DNA of 64,000 nt from Streptomyces sp. NBC_00572 (GCF_026341815.1 NZ_JAPENX010000001.1:2790001-2854000); one strand, 5' to 3'. Counted from the stretch's first letter, positions 49,783 through 60,202 are shown. Numbers and translations: made by a program. Notes: generated by a model from the sequence alone, not told the origin.

Positions 49783-50913
49783 TCAGCCGCTCAGGCGAAC
49801 CGGCATGATCAGGTACTTGTAGGCCTCGTCCGCCTCGGCGTCGAGCGCGGGCTTGCCGCTCAGCAGCGCCGGCTTGGTGGAGGTCGTGAAGGAGAGCTGG
49901 GCGACCGGGGAGTCGATCGCGCTCAGGCCGTCCAGCAGGAAGGTCGGGTTGAAGGCGATCGAGATGTCGTCGCCCTCCAGCTGCGCGTCGACGCGCTCCA
50001 CAGCCTGTGCGTCGTCGCTGGAGCCCGCCTCAAGGATCAGCACGCCCTGCTCGAAGCTCAGCCGGACAGGGGTGTTGCGCTCGGCCACCAGGGCCACGCG
50101 CTTGACGGCCTCGACGAAGGGCGCGGTCTCGATCACCGCGACCGAGTTGAACTCGGTGGGAAAGAGCGTCCGGTACTTCGGCAGGTCGCCCTCGAGCAGG
50201 CGGGTGGTGGTGCGGCGGCCCGCGCCCTCGAAGCCGATGAGGCCCTCGCCCTTGCCGGAGCCGGAGAGCGCCAGGGTGACCGTGTCGCCGCTCGTGAGCG
50301 CCTTGGCGGTGTCCAGGAGGGTCTTCGCGGGCACCAGGGCGACCGCGGAGGCGTCCGGGGACTCCGGCTTCCACAGGAACTCGCGGACCGCGAAGCGGTA
50401 GCGGTCGGTGGAGGCCAGGGTGACCGTGTCGCCCTCGATCTCGATGCGCACACCGGTGAGCACGGGCAGCGTGTCGTCACGGCCGGCGGCGATGGCCACC
50501 TGCGCGGCGGCGGAGGCGAAGACCTCACCGGGGACGGTGCCGGTCGCGGTGGGCATCTCCGGCAGCGCCGGGTACTCCTCCACAGGCAGGGTGTGGAGGG
50601 TGAAGCGGGAGGAGCCGCAGACCACGGTCGCCCGTACACCGTCTGTGGAAATCTCCACCGGGCGGTTGGGGAGGGCGCGGCAGATGTCGGCGAGCAGCCG
50701 ACCGGAGACCAGGACGGTGCCGTCCTCCTCGACCTCCGCCTCGACGGAGACACGGGCCGAGACCTCGTAGTCGAAGCTCGAGAAGCTCAGCGCGCCGTCC
50801 TCGGCCTTCAACAGAAGGCCAGCGAGCACGGGGGCCGGCGGACGGGCCGGGAGGCTGCGGGCCACCCAGGCCACCGCCTCGGCAAGTACGTCGCGCTCCA
50901 CCCGGATCTTCAC
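49783..50913 (-). CDS. dnaN: DNA polymerase III sliding clamp (beta subunit)
   Basis: This 376-residue protein shows the three-domain clamp pattern and ends with the family-typical YKYLIMPVRLSG. Matching segments include the N-terminal MKIRVERDVLAEAVAWVARSL and an internal RYRFAVREF. It forms a ring around DNA for polymerase III. The ATG is at 50913, and 1 kb of oriC DNA separates it from dnaA. Confidence 0.98.
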   Translation of the reverse strand: MKIRVERDVLAEAVAWVARSLPARPPAPVLAGLLLKAEDGALSFSSFDYEVSARVSVEAEVEEDGTVLVSGRLLADICRALPNRPVEISTDGVRATVVCGSSRFTLHTLPVEEYPALPEMPTATGTVPGEVFASAAAQVAIAAGRDDTLPVLTGVRIEIEGDTVTLASTDRYRFAVREFLWKPESPDASAVALVPAKTLLDTAKALTSGDTVTLALSGSGKGEGLIGFEGAGRRTTTRLLEGDLPKYRTLFPTEFNSVAVIETAPFVEAVKRVALVAERNTPVRLSFEQGVLILEAGSSDDAQAVERVDAQLEGDDISIAFNPTFLLDGLSAIDSPVAQLSFTTSTKPALLSGKPALDAEADEAYKYLIMPVRLSG

Positions 50914-51040
50914 CGGAACCGCCTCCTGCTTGTTGCTGGCTCTTCGTCGACTGCGGGAACCAGTCTGACGTACGCCGCGGACACTCGGTGCTGCTCGGGG
51001 TCAAGTCGCGACAAGAGCGCGTCGGAGCTCCGGCGCCGAG

Positions 51041-51760
51041 TTGTGCACAGGCCCCACTTCGAAGCGGATTCCTAGCTAACTCTAAGTGGGAGTAGTAGTA
51101 GGGCCTGTGGAAACGGTGGATAACGTCGTTTTCGCAGGTCAGGCCCGGTTTTTTGTCCACTGCGCCTGTGGGTGGAGCCGGTGGACAACTGGGGTTCTCT
51201 GTGGACACCCAAAAGTTCTGCACACCCGATGCACAGGCCATGGGGAGTTCTCCCCAGCGCTGTCCCCAGCTTTACCCACGTTCCCCACAGCCCAACCGTC
51301 CTCCTTGGTGTGACGGCTTTCACTCGACGCGGTGAGAGGGGGCGATTCGTTGCCGAACAGTGGACAGGGGTGTGGAGAAGCTGTGGGCAACGGACCCTGC
51401 CCTGTGGGCAGCCGGTGGACAACCTTCGAGGCCTCCTGTGGACGAAAGTTTTGTCCACAGCCTGTGGAGATCTTTTACCAACAATTCCACAAGGGGCTGA
51501 CCTGGGGTGATGATCTGTCAGCAGTCCAGCCTGTGGACACGATCCGGATAACTCGACAGTCCCCACCCTGTGGACGGGAGATCATCCCCCAATCTGTGGA
51601 GAACCCGCCACCGGAACGGAGTAATCGAACAGCTCGTCCCCCGGACGAGGCCCCGGCCGGCGGTCGCGAGCGCTTCGGGATGCCTTCGGGAGGGCTTCGG
51701 GAGGGTTCTTCGACCCCTTCCGGAGGGTCCGGGAAGGGCTCCGGAACGTCCTGTGGACGG
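51041..51760. other. oriC: oriC: DnaA-box array between dnaN and dnaA
   Basis: The 1008-bp gap between dnaN and dnaA holds many nine-base DnaA boxes in both directions. The best is TTGTCCACA (51451-51459). Others are TTGTGCACA (51041), TTGTCCACT (51153), and, in reverse form, TGTGGAAAC (51106), GGTGGATAA (51115), GGTGGACAA (51180 and 51414), TGTGGACAC (51200 and 51532), TGTGGAGAA (51371 and 51595), TGTGGGCAA (51382), TGTGGACGA (51437), TGTGGAGAT (51463) and TGTGGACGG (51569 and 51752). About fifteen are within one or two bases of consensus. A slightly AT-richer stretch lies near 51468-51490. Confidence 0.96.
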
Positions 51761-51840
51761 CCTTACGACGGCTTCAGGGGAACTTCAGCAGAGTTCCAGG
51801 AGGGCCTCAGGAGCCCCCGCGAAGTCCTGGGGTAACGCCG

Positions 51841-51874
51841 AAGGGCGCCTCGGGAGGTGTCCCGGGGCGCCCTT
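51841..51874 (-). terminator. terminator downstream of dnaA
   Basis: A 15-bp stem (AAGGGCGCCTCGGGA with TCCCGGGGCGCCCTT, one mismatch) and 4-base loop lie 48 bp past the dnaA stop on the minus strand, keeping dnaA transcription out of oriC. Confidence 0.85.
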
Positions 51875-51921
51875 GCAGGGGGTCGGCTGCGGCCGTCCGC
51901 CGGCCGGATGTCGGTCGGCCG

Positions 51922-53685
51922 TCAGCCGTTCTTGATGCGGTTGGTGAGCTCGGTGACCTGGTTGTAGATGGAGCGCCGCTCCGCCATCAGGGCCCGGATC
52001 TTGCGGTCCGCGTGCATCACCGTCGTATGGTCACGGCCGCCGAACTGCGCGCCGATCTTCGGCAGCGACAGATCCGTGAGCTCGCGGCACAGATACATGG
52101 CGATCTGCCGGGCCGTCACCAGGACGCGGCTGCGCGAGGATCCGCAGAGGTCCTCCACCGTCAGACCGAAGTAGTCGGCCGTCGCCGCCATGATCGCCGG
52201 TGCCGTGATCTCCGGGGACGAGTCCTCGCCGCCCGGGATCAGGTCCTTCAGGACGATCTCGGTGAGCCCGAGGTCCACCGGCTGCCGGTTGAGGCTCGCG
52301 AAGGCCGTCACCCGGATCAGCGCGCCCTCCAGCTCACGGATGTTCCGCGAGATCCGGGACGCGATGAACTCCAGCACCTCCGGCGGGGCGTTGAGCTGCT
52401 CCTGCACCGCCTTCTTGCGGAGGATCGCGATGCGCGTCTCCAGCTCGGGCGGCTGCACATCGGTGGTGAGGCCCCACTCGAAGCGGTTGCGGAGCCGGTC
52501 CTCCAGGGTCACCAGCTGCTTGGGCGGCCGGTCCGAGGAGAGCACGATCTGCTTGTTCGCGTTGTGCAGGGTGTTGAAGGTGTGGAAGAACTCCTCCTGC
52601 GTCGACTCCTTGCTCGCGAGGAACTGGATGTCGTCGACGAGCAGGATGTCCACATCGCGGTAGCGCTTGCGGAAGGCATCGCCCTTGCCGTCACGGATCG
52701 AGTTGATGAACTCGTTCGTGAACTCCTCGGAGCTCACGTACCGCACGCGCGTGCCCGGGTAGAGGCTCCGCGCGTAGTGCCCGATCGCGTGCAGCAGATG
52801 GGTCTTGCCGAGCCCCGACTCCCCGTAGATGAAGAGCGGGTTGTACGCCTTCGCCGGCGCCTCGGCCACCGCGACCGCGGCCGCGTGCGCGAAGCGGTTC
52901 GAGGAACCGATGACGAAGGTGTCGAAGAGGTACTTGGGGTTCAGCCGCGCGTGCTGCTCGCCGGGAGCGCCGGAGCCCTGCCCGGAGGAGGCACCGTGGC
53001 CGCCGCCCGGGACACCCCCGGGACCGCCCGGCCGGGGACCGGGGCGGGCACCGTGGTTCTGCGGGTCGGGCAGCTCGGCGCGCTCGGGCCGCTGCTGCTC
53101 GTAGCCGCGGGGCGGCTCGTCGTAGCGCGACTGTCGGGACTGCTCGGGGCCGGTGTACGGGGCCCGCTCCTGGTAGCCGCCCAGCCGGGGCTGCTGCCAG
53201 GACAGGTCCTCCTGGGTACGCGGCCAGGCGCCCGGGTCCGGGCGCTGCTGCGAGTAGTCCGGGTAGGCCGGGCGCGCGGTGGGCAGCCCGTCGTCGGGCA
53301 TCGGCCGGTGGCCGTAGCCGTCGTACTTCTCGTACGGCTCGGGCTGCTGGCGCTCGTCGTAGCGGGGCTGCTGGGACTGCTGCACCGGGGGCGCCGGCGG
53401 AGTCGGCTCGCCGACGGAGTCGTCGACGGTGATCGCGATCCGGATCGGGCGGCCGCACTCACGGCTGAGGGTCTCGCTGATCAGCGGGGCGAGCCGGCCC
53501 TCCAGGACGCGCTTGCCCCATTCGTTGGGCACGGCGAGCAGCGCCGTGTCGGCGACCAGGGCCAGGGGCTGGCAGCGCTCGATCCACTGCTTGTCCTTGG
53601 GCTCGATCCCTTGCTGACCCTCGGCGAGGAGATGCTCGAGGACGCGTGGCCACACTGCGGCAAGATCAGCAGGTACGTCAGCCAC
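51922..53685 (-). CDS. dnaA: chromosomal replication initiator DnaA
   Basis: The 587-residue initiator has domain I (about residues 1-90), a long Pro/Gln/Tyr/Arg-rich domain II (about 100-250) typical of streptomycetes, AAA+ domain III with Walker [16 protein letters not shown] and Walker [13 protein letters not shown], and domain IV with [11 protein letters not shown] for DnaA-box recognition. I chose GTG 53685 ([15 protein letters not shown]), which matches the family start; an upstream in-frame start would add 41 unlike residues. It reads toward oriC. Confidence 0.98.
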   Translation of the reverse strand: MADVPADLAAVWPRVLEHLLAEGQQGIEPKDKQWIERCQPLALVADTALLAVPNEWGKRVLEGRLAPLISETLSRECGRPIRIAITVDDSVGEPTPPAPPVQQSQQPRYDERQQPEPYEKYDGYGHRPMPDDGLPTARPAYPDYSQQRPDPGAWPRTQEDLSWQQPRLGGYQERAPYTGPEQSRQSRYDEPPRGYEQQRPERAELPDPQNHGARPGPRPGGPGGVPGGGHGASSGQGSGAPGEQHARLNPKYLFDTFVIGSSNRFAHAAAVAVAEAPAKAYNPLFIYGESGLGKTHLLHAIGHYARSLYPGTRVRYVSSEEFTNEFINSIRDGKGDAFRKRYRDVDILLVDDIQFLASKESTQEEFFHTFNTLHNANKQIVLSSDRPPKQLVTLEDRLRNRFEWGLTTDVQPPELETRIAILRKKAVQEQLNAPPEVLEFIASRISRNIRELEGALIRVTAFASLNRQPVDLGLTEIVLKDLIPGGEDSSPEITAPAIMAATADYFGLTVEDLCGSSRSRVLVTARQIAMYLCRELTDLSLPKIGAQFGGRDHTTVMHADRKIRALMAERRSIYNQVTELTNRIKNG

Positions 53686-54078
53686 AGGGCACGCTTTCTC
53701 GCAGGTCCCACGATGGTGTGGTTCTCGGGGACGGTGGGTCGATGTCCGTGAGGACGGACCCGTGAGGACAGTAAGGACAGAACGGAAAAGATTGTGGAGT
53801 CCATCCACGGTAGTCGGGGCGGCTGACGTGGTTCAAGTTGTTGTCCACAGCCTGTGCACAATGGGGGGTGGCGACAGGTCGGTTTGACCGGATGGCGTAG
53901 CCGCGCGTACCGTGACCAGGTCGAGTTGTCGATGGCTGCTGCCGCCTGCCTCCGATGGGCAAAGATCACGGTTTTGAACGTGTAGCGGTGCACTCGGGCG
54001 TATTGCGAGCTACTCGTGGGCGCACGGTGACAGCCAGGCGATGTCCCGCCATCTACGAATCATTTCTGGAGCCCCCGA
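53686..54078. promoter_or_regulatory. dnaA-rpmH divergent promoter region with DnaA boxes
   Basis: This 393-bp region between divergent genes contains TTGTCCACA (53841-53849) and TGTGCACAA (53853-53861), two DnaA boxes four bases apart. They probably mediate dnaA autoregulation. The rpmH promoter must lie in the right half. Confidence 0.75.
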
Positions 54079-54216
54079 GTGAGCAAGCGCACCTTCCAGC
54101 CGAACAACCGTCGTCGCGCCAAGACCCACGGCTTCCGCCTGCGGATGCGTACGCGTGCCGGCCGAGCCATCCTTGCGAACCGCCGTTCCAAGGGTCGCAC
54201 TGAGCTGTCCGCCTGA
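54079..54216 (+). CDS. rpmH: 50S ribosomal protein L34
   Basis: The 45-residue basic protein begins [18 protein letters not shown] and ends [11 protein letters not shown], a full L34. The GTG start at 54079 has a weak GGAG upstream. It is the first gene of the rightward block rpmH-rnpA-yidD-yidC-jag-rsmG. Confidence 0.98.
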   Translation: MSKRTFQPNNRRRAKTHGFRLRMRTRAGRAILANRRSKGRTELSA

Positions 54217-54237
54217 TCTGCTTAAGCAGGTCATGAC

Positions 54238-54609
54238 GTGCTGCCTACCGAGAATCGGCTGAGGCGGCGCGAGGACTTCGCAACCGCGGTACGCCGAGGG
54301 CGCCGGGCCGGTCGCCCGCTCCTCGTCGTCCACCTACGCAGCGGTGACACGAACCCGCACGCGCCTGGGGAGAGCGCTCCCCCGGCACGTGCGGGTTTCG
54401 TCGTGAGCAAGGCCGTGGGCGTTGCGGTCGTACGCAACCAGGTGAAGCGTCGTCTGCGCCATCTCGTCCGCGACCGCCTCACCGAGCTGCCCCCCGGTAG
54501 CCTGGTGGTCGTACGGGCGTTGCCCGGAGCCGGCGACGCCGACCACGCACAGCTGGCCCGAGACCTGGACGCCGCTCTCCAGCGGCTGCTGGGAGGGGGC
54601 GCGCGATGA
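54238..54609 (+). CDS. rnpA: ribonuclease P protein component
   Basis: This 123-residue protein contains [21 protein letters not shown] and the RNase P signature [20 protein letters not shown]. It assists the RNA subunit in maturing tRNA 5' ends. The GTG start lies 21 bp after rpmH, and the stop overlaps yidD by 4 bp. Confidence 0.97.
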   Translation: MLPTENRLRRREDFATAVRRGRRAGRPLLVVHLRSGDTNPHAPGESAPPARAGFVVSKAVGVAVVRNQVKRRLRHLVRDRLTELPPGSLVVVRALPGAGDADHAQLARDLDAALQRLLGGGAR

Positions 54610-54932
54610 AGTACCCGCTGCTGGCTCTCATCAAGCTGTACCAGTGGACGATCAGCCCTCTTCTGGGGCCCGTCTGCCGGTACTACCCGTCGTGTTCCCA
54701 CTACGGATTCACGGCCATCGACCGGCATGGCGCGATCAAGGGCACAGCCCTGACCGCCTGGCGCATCCTGCGGTGCAACCCGTGGTCGCCCGGCGGCGTG
54801 GACCATGTCCCCGCGCGTAAGCGCCCCCGCTGGCACGAAATGCTGAGGAACGCGCTGCGCGGCGACAAGGGCGGGTCCACCGCCGAGACGAGCCCGGCCG
54901 CAGAGACCTCGCCCAATGCTCAAGGAGCCTGA
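54606..54932 (+). CDS. yidD: membrane protein insertion efficiency factor YidD
   Basis: The 108-residue protein has the YidD signature [27 protein letters not shown] with its conserved Cys residues, and [17 protein letters not shown]. The last 30 residues are a low-complexity tail. It aids membrane insertion together with YidC, encoded 3 bp downstream. Confidence 0.97.
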   Translation: MKYPLLALIKLYQWTISPLLGPVCRYYPSCSHYGFTAIDRHGAIKGTALTAWRILRCNPWSPGGVDHVPARKRPRWHEMLRNALRGDKGGSTAETSPAAETSPNAQGA

Positions 54933-54935
54933 TTA

Positions 54936-56261
54936 GTGGACACGATTGCCAGTCTGTTCAGCTTCATCACCTGGCCCGTTTCCTGGGTCATCGTCCAGTT
55001 CCACAAGGTGTACGGGGCGATCTTCGGCCCCGACACCGGCTGGGCCTGGGGCTTGTCGATCGTGTCCCTTGTGGTGCTGATCCGTATCTGTCTGATCCCG
55101 CTGTTCGTCAAGCAGATCAAGTCGACGCGGAACATGCAGGCGCTCCAGCCGAAGATGAAGGCGATCCAGGAGCGCTTCAAGAGCGACAAGCAGCGTCAGT
55201 CCGAAGAGATGATGAAGCTGTACAAGGAGACGGGTACCAACCCGCTCTCCTCGTGCCTTCCCATCCTTGCCCAGTCGCCGTTCTTCTTCGCCCTGTACCA
55301 CGTGCTCTCCGCCATCGCCTCCGGCAAGGAGATCGGTGTCATCGACGGGCCGCTGCTGGCCAGTGCCCGTCAGGCGCACATCTTCGGTGCCCCGCTGGCC
55401 TCGAAGTTCACGGACAGCGCCGCTGAGGTCGCCGCGCTCGACGCCTCGATCACCTCGGTCCGCATCGTCACCGCGATCATGATCGTCATGATGTCGGCCT
55501 CGCAGTTCTTCACCCAGCGACAGCTGATGATGAAGAACGTCGACCTCTCGGTGAAGACCCCGTACATGCAGCAGCAGAAGATGCTCATGTACATCTTCCC
55601 GGTCATCTTCGCCGTCATGGGCATCAACTTCCCCGTCGGTGTCCTCATCTACTGGCTGACCACCAACGTGTGGACCATGGGCCAGCAGATGTACGTGATC
55701 AACCAGAACCCGACCCCGGGCAGCAAGGCGCAGGACTCCTACCTCCAGCGACTGCTGAAGAGCGTCACGCAGCACGGTGAGGTCCGCGGCCGTCGCCGGA
55801 AGAACATCGTCAAGGTGATCGTCGCCAAGGGCAGCGACCGCAATGACAACGAGCGCCGCTTCTTCGCGGGTCTGACCAAGGCCGGCTTCGCCGCCCAGGC
55901 GGACGGCACCGTGATCAAGGGCGACACGATCGTGGCCGAGGCCGAGGGCGGTTCCGCCGCCAAGCGCCAGCAGCCCAAGCGTCAGACCAAGTCCCAGCGC
56001 CAGGCCGCCGCAGCTCAGCACGTCGTGGCAAAGGACACCGAGGAAGCTTCCGAGCCGGCCGCCGAAGAGGCGCCGACCACCTCGCTCGAGAAGAAGCCCC
56101 AGGACCCGGCCAAGACCGCCGCCAAGGATGAGCCGAAGGACGAGGCAGAGGGCGACAAGCCCGCGCGTCCGAGCCGCGCCAACTCCGGAGGCTCCCGCCA
56201 GGGCAAGTCCGGCCAGCGCAAGGGCCAGCAGCGGCCCAAGCACCCGTCCTCCAAGAAGTAA
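54936..56261 (+). CDS. yidC: membrane protein insertase YidC (Oxa1 family)
   Basis: The 441-residue insertase has five predicted membrane helices in the Oxa1 core (about residues 10-265), with [53 protein letters not shown], and a final pair around [25 protein letters not shown]. The C-terminal 140 residues are a Lys/Ala/Glu-rich cytoplasmic tail, longer than in E. coli. The GTG start is at 54936. Confidence 0.97.
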   Translation: MDTIASLFSFITWPVSWVIVQFHKVYGAIFGPDTGWAWGLSIVSLVVLIRICLIPLFVKQIKSTRNMQALQPKMKAIQERFKSDKQRQSEEMMKLYKETGTNPLSSCLPILAQSPFFFALYHVLSAIASGKEIGVIDGPLLASARQAHIFGAPLASKFTDSAAEVAALDASITSVRIVTAIMIVMMSASQFFTQRQLMMKNVDLSVKTPYMQQQKMLMYIFPVIFAVMGINFPVGVLIYWLTTNVWTMGQQMYVINQNPTPGSKAQDSYLQRLLKSVTQHGEVRGRRRKNIVKVIVAKGSDRNDNERRFFAGLTKAGFAAQADGTVIKGDTIVAEAEGGSAAKRQQPKRQTKSQRQAAAAQHVVAKDTEEASEPAAEEAPTTSLEKKPQDPAKTAAKDEPKDEAEGDKPARPSRANSGGSRQGKSGQRKGQQRPKHPSSKK

Positions 56262-56290
56262 GCCTCGCCGAAGCAAGAAGGAGTCCATCC

Positions 56291-56800
56291 GTGACGGAAG
56301 GCACCACCTCCGCCGCCGCCGAGGGTGGCGACACCCTGACCCGCCTGGAGCAGGAGGGTGAGATCGCGGCCGACTACCTCGAGGGTCTGCTCGACATCGC
56401 CGACCTCGACGGCGACATCGACATGGACGTCGAGGCGGACCGGGCCGCGGTCTCGATCATCAGCGACTCTGCCCGTGAGCTGCAGAAGCTCGTGGGCCGC
56501 GACGGTGAGGTCCTGGAGGCACTCCAGGAGCTGACCCGGCTGGCCGTGCACCGCGAGACCGGTGACCGCAGCCGCCTGATGCTCGACATCGCCGGTTTCC
56601 GTGCCAAGAAGCGCGCCGAGCTCGCCGAGCTGGGCGCCAAGGCCGCAGCCGAGGTGAAGTCCACCGGTCAGCCGGTCAAGCTGGACCCGATGACGCCGTT
56701 CGAGCGCAAGGTCGTGCACGACGCGATCGCCGGCGCCGGTCTGCGCAGCGAGTCCGAGGGCGAGGAGCCGCAGCGCTTCGTCGTTGTGCTCCCGGCCTGA
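56291..56800 (+). CDS. jag: Jag/KhpB-type RNA-binding protein (KH + R3H)
   Basis: This 169-residue protein has a KH-like middle (GRDGEVLEALQELTRLAVHRETGD) and a C-terminal R3H domain (MTPFERKVVHDAI, EGEEPQRFVVVLP). The usual N-terminal Jag domain is replaced by a short acidic stretch. It binds RNA and in other bacteria affects cell shape and division. It follows yidC by 29 bp as in most Gram-positives. GTG start. Confidence 0.96.
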   Translation: MTEGTTSAAAEGGDTLTRLEQEGEIAADYLEGLLDIADLDGDIDMDVEADRAAVSIISDSARELQKLVGRDGEVLEALQELTRLAVHRETGDRSRLMLDIAGFRAKKRAELAELGAKAAAEVKSTGQPVKLDPMTPFERKVVHDAIAGAGLRSESEGEEPQRFVVVLPA

Positions 56801-56814
56801 AGCCTCACGTAGTG

Positions 56815-56844
56815 TCGGCCCCGTCTGTTCGCAGGCGGGGCCGA
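56815..56844 (+). terminator. terminator between jag and rsmG
   Basis: A 9-bp stem (TCGGCCCCG with CGGGGCCGA) and 12-base loop are followed by TCTTTG. It probably ends the rpmH-jag operon. Confidence 0.87.
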
Positions 56845-56917
56845 TCTTTGTCAGCCTGATAGTCAGCCACCACAGTGCGCTCGCACGCGATGCGTGCGGT
56901 ACGGAAGGACGGTTCCC

Positions 56918-57634
56918 GTGACGGAGGAAGCGGTGCTCCCCGAGGCTCCGGAGCAGGCGCGGACAGTCTTCGGTGAGTACTTCCCGGAGGCCGTGCGATA
57001 CGCGGAGCTCCTCGCGGACGCGGGTGTGAAGCGCGGTCTGATCGGCCCGCGTGAGGTCCCGCGGCTGTGGGAGCGCCACCTGCTGAACTGCGCCGTCCTT
57101 TCGGAGGTCGTCCCCCAGGGCGTCACCGTCTGCGACGTGGGCTCGGGCGCCGGTCTTCCCGGCATCCCCCTGGCGCTGGTCCGGCCCGACCTGAAGATCA
57201 CGCTTCTGGAGCCACTTCTTCGCCGGACGAACTTCCTCCAGGAGGTCGTCGAGCTGCTCGGCCTCGACCATGTGACCGTGGTCCGAGGACGCGCCGAGGA
57301 GATGCTCGGCAAGATCACGCCCGTGCACGTGGTGACCGCACGCGCGGTGGCGCCGCTCGACCGGCTGGCTGGCTGGGGAGTCCCCCTGCTGCGTCCGTAC
57401 GGGGAGATGCTGGCACTCAAGGGCGACACCGCGGAGGAGGAGATCACCGGTGCTCGCGCCGCGCTCTCCCGTCTCGGTGTGGTGGAGACCTCGGTGCTGC
57501 ACGTGGGCGAGGGGATCGTCGATCCGCTGTCCACGGTCGTCCGGGTGGAGGTCGGCGAGAGCCCGGGTGGTGTGCGGTTCGCGGCCAAGCGAGCCAAGGC
57601 GGCCCGGACCAGCAAGACCCGTCGACGCCGCTGA
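56918..57634 (+). CDS. rsmG: 16S rRNA (guanine-N7)-methyltransferase RsmG (GidB)
   Basis: The 238-residue enzyme has the SAM-binding motif CDVGSGAGLPGIPLALVRPD and the GidB segments PREVPRLWERHLLNCAVL and RGRAEEMLG. It methylates G527 of 16S rRNA; its loss gives low-level streptomycin resistance. GTG 56918 is preceded by GGAAGG. It lies upstream of parA as is usual. Confidence 0.97.
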   Translation: MTEEAVLPEAPEQARTVFGEYFPEAVRYAELLADAGVKRGLIGPREVPRLWERHLLNCAVLSEVVPQGVTVCDVGSGAGLPGIPLALVRPDLKITLLEPLLRRTNFLQEVVELLGLDHVTVVRGRAEEMLGKITPVHVVTARAVAPLDRLAGWGVPLLRPYGEMLALKGDTAEEEITGARAALSRLGVVETSVLHVGEGIVDPLSTVVRVEVGESPGGVRFAAKRAKAARTSKTRRRR

Positions 57635-57695
57635 GCGTCGCATACGTACCATTTCGGAGTGTCGAACGGTCCCGGCCGGGCAGCAGGGGCATGGT

Positions 57696-57709
57696 GTTTC
57701 ACGTGAAAC
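57696..57709. other. parS: parS site 1
   Basis: This perfect 14-bp palindrome GTTTCACGTGAAAC lies between rsmG and parA and is a ParB nucleation site. Confidence 0.97.
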
Positions 57710-57807
57710 ATCGCTCACTGCTGCAGGGGATCATCAGCCGCGGTCGCGCGGCTGCCACGCCCCGGGACCGTAGACCCCGCGTGAACCCACCCGCGAGGGT
57801 TACGGAG

Positions 57808-58947
57808 ATGTCCACAGAGGTGGATTCACCCACAGAACCACCGGCCTCGCTGGTTCACGACCCCGAAAGCATGGCAGGCTCTCCCCATCGCGAGCCTGAA
57901 GCCGAGGAGAGTGAATCCTTGCGGTCCGACGCCAACATCGCGGGACCGATGACCGATCCGGTCCCCGGTCCCCGAACCGAATCGGTGGGGGAGGATGTTT
58001 CACGTGAAACACCGCCCCCGATGGACGACACCCCCATTGGTCGTGCTGCCCAGCTGGCAGTAGAGGCCTTGGGTCGTGCCGGTGAGGGACTTCCCCGCCC
58101 GGCCCAGACTCGCGTGATGGTGGTCGCCAATCAGAAGGGCGGCGTCGGCAAGACGACCACGACGGTCAACCTTGCCGCGTCCCTCGCCCTGCACGGTGCC
58201 CGTGTCCTGGTCATCGACCTGGACCCCCAGGGCAACGCCTCCACGGCACTCGGTATCGACCACCATGCCGAGGTCCCCTCGATCTACGACGTCCTCGTGG
58301 ACAGCAGGCCGCTCTCCGAAGTGGTGCAGCCCGTCATGGATGTCGAGGGCCTCTTCTGCGCCCCCGCCACCATCGACCTGGCCGGCGCGGAGATCGAGCT
58401 GGTCTCGCTGGTGGCCCGTGAGAGCCGCCTGCAGCGGGCGATCCAGGCCTACGAGCAGCCGCTCGACTACATCCTGATCGACTGCCCGCCCTCGCTCGGT
58501 CTCCTCACGGTCAATGCCATGGTGGCCGGAGCCGAGGTGCTGATCCCGATCCAGTGCGAGTACTACGCGCTGGAGGGGCTCGGACAGCTTCTGCGGAACG
58601 TCGAGCTGGTGCGGGGGCATCTCAACCCCGTGCTCCATGTCTCGACGATCCTGCTCACCATGTACGACGGCCGGACGAGGCTCGCCTCGCAGGTCGCCGA
58701 CGAGGTGCGCACCCACTTCGCGGAAGAGGTGCTGCGCACCAGCATCCCGAGGTCCGTCCGTATCTCGGAAGCCCCGAGCTACGGGCAGACGGTCCTCACC
58801 TACGACCCGGGCTCCAGCGGCGCCCTGTCGTATCTCGAAGCGGCCCGCGAGATCGCCCTGCGGGGGGCGGCCGTGCACTACGACCCGCAGCACGCCCATA
58901 TGGGGCACCAGAACCACCAGCGCAGCATGTCGGAGGGGATTCAGTGA
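57808..58947 (+). CDS. parA: chromosome-partitioning ATPase ParA
   Basis: The 379-residue protein has a deviant Walker A ANQKGGVGKTTTTVN, then DLDPQGNASTALGID and DYILIDCPPSLG. A disordered region of about 110 residues precedes the ATPase. I chose ATG 57808, with GAGGG eight bases upstream; ATG 57871 (MAGSPHREPE) is an equally plausible alternative by family resemblance. A parS site lies inside the coding region (57997). It drives segregation of ParB-parS complexes and overlaps parB by 4 bp. Confidence 0.95.
   Translation: MSTEVDSPTEPPASLVHDPESMAGSPHREPEAEESESLRSDANIAGPMTDPVPGPRTESVGEDVSRETPPPMDDTPIGRAAQLAVEALGRAGEGLPRPAQTRVMVVANQKGGVGKTTTTVNLAASLALHGARVLVIDLDPQGNASTALGIDHHAEVPSIYDVLVDSRPLSEVVQPVMDVEGLFCAPATIDLAGAEIELVSLVARESRLQRAIQAYEQPLDYILIDCPPSLGLLTVNAMVAGAEVLIPIQCEYYALEGLGQLLRNVELVRGHLNPVLHVSTILLTMYDGRTRLASQVADEVRTHFAEEVLRTSIPRSVRISEAPSYGQTVLTYDPGSSGALSYLEAAREIALRGAAVHYDPQHAHMGHQNHQRSMSEGIQ
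57997..58010. other. parS: parS site 2, inside parA
   Basis: A perfect GTTTCACGTGAAAC encodes VSRET within the disordered N-terminal part of ParA. Confidence 0.97.
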
Positions 58948-60044
58948 GTGAGCGACGTAGGGGATTGGGGCGTGGGCTCGGTGCGCTGATCCCCGCTGCT
59001 CCCCAGGAACGGCAGACGCCGGCCGCCGGCGCGGGGGCGGGCGTGGCCTCCCCCGGCGCGGCCCCTGTGCTGACCTCGGACCGAGGGGTAGCCGCCGCGA
59101 AGCTGGCGACGCTCCCGCAGAGCGCGCAGTCCCCGGAGTCGATGCGGGCATGGAACGAAGCCGAGCCGGTGGTCCGGCCGGAGCCCCCGGCGGGGGCCTA
59201 CTTCACCGAACTTCCGCTCGACGCCATCGTTCCCAACCGGCACCAGCCGCGTGAGGTCTTCGACGAGGACGCCCTGGCGGAGCTCGTCGTCTCCATCAAG
59301 GAGGTCGGCCTCCTCCAGCCCGTGGTCGTGCGCAAGCTCGACGACGAGGGCTACGAGCTCGTCATGGGCGAGCGGCGCCTGCGGGCCTCCAAGGAGGCGG
59401 GTCTTGAGCGGATCCCGGCGATCGTCCGGGACACCGATGACGAGAAGATGCTCCTGGACGCCCTCCTGGAGAACCTTCACCGTGCCCAGCTGAACGCGAT
59501 CGAAGAGGCTCACGCCTACGAGCAGCTGCTCAAGGACTTCGGTTGCACCCATGACCAGCTCGCGGAGCGGATCGGGCGCTCGCGCCCGCAGATCTCCAAC
59601 ACGCTGCGACTGCTGCGGCTCTCCCCTCCGGTGCAGCGCCGGGTCGCCGCCGGAGTGCTCTCCGCCGGCCACGCGCGGGCGCTGCTCGGTGTGGAGGACC
59701 CGGAGTCCCAGGACAAGCTGGCGTACCGGATCGTCTCCGAAGGCCTCTCGGTGCGTACCGTCGAGGAGATCGTGAGCCTCATGGGCTCCGAGGAGCCCGC
59801 CGGTTCGGTCAAGCCGACGAAGCCGCGCGCCGGTGGCCGGGTCTCGCCCGCGCTCACGGATCTGGCTTCCCGTCTCTCGGACCGCTTCGAGACCCGGGTG
59901 AAGGTCGACCTGGGGCAGAAGAAGGGCAAGATCGTCGTCGAGTTCGCCTCGGTGGAGGATCTGGACCGGATCCTGGCGACCCTGGCTCCCGGTGAGGGAC
60001 GGGTCATGGACCAGAAGAACACCGAGAAGGGTGCGGAGGGCTGA
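58944..60044 (+). CDS. parB: chromosome-partitioning protein ParB
   Basis: This 366-residue protein begins SERRRGLGRGLGALIP and contains the CTPase/ParB domain with PNRHQPREVFDEDALAELVVSIKEVGLLQPVVVR and MGERRLRASKEAG. An HTH for parS follows (IGRSRPQISNTLRLLRLS), and then a C-terminal dimerisation region. The GTG start overlaps the parA stop. It spreads from the five parS sites listed here to organise the origin region. Confidence 0.97.
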   Translation: MSERRRGLGRGLGALIPAAPQERQTPAAGAGAGVASPGAAPVLTSDRGVAAAKLATLPQSAQSPESMRAWNEAEPVVRPEPPAGAYFTELPLDAIVPNRHQPREVFDEDALAELVVSIKEVGLLQPVVVRKLDDEGYELVMGERRLRASKEAGLERIPAIVRDTDDEKMLLDALLENLHRAQLNAIEEAHAYEQLLKDFGCTHDQLAERIGRSRPQISNTLRLLRLSPPVQRRVAAGVLSAGHARALLGVEDPESQDKLAYRIVSEGLSVRTVEEIVSLMGSEEPAGSVKPTKPRAGGRVSPALTDLASRLSDRFETRVKVDLGQKKGKIVVEFASVEDLDRILATLAPGEGRVMDQKNTEKGAEG

Positions 60045-60069
60045 CGCCTTCCCCTGTCTGAGGCCGCCG

Positions 60070-60113
60070 AGGGCGGGTCGTGCTCCGGTCTTCGCCGGAA
60101 CGCGGCCCGCCCT
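60070..60113 (+). terminator. terminator downstream of parB
   Basis: An AGGGCGGG/CCCGCCCT stem with an inner CCGG-TCTTCG-CCGG hairpin is followed by TTGCC. It separates parAB from the acetyltransferase gene. Confidence 0.85.
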
Positions 60114-60202
60114 TTGCCTGTGAGCGGTGTCGTCCGGATCGCCCGATCGATACGATTCGAATGGCGTATCCGTGCTCGATGGCGAGGGAATGAGGAGCGG
60201 CC

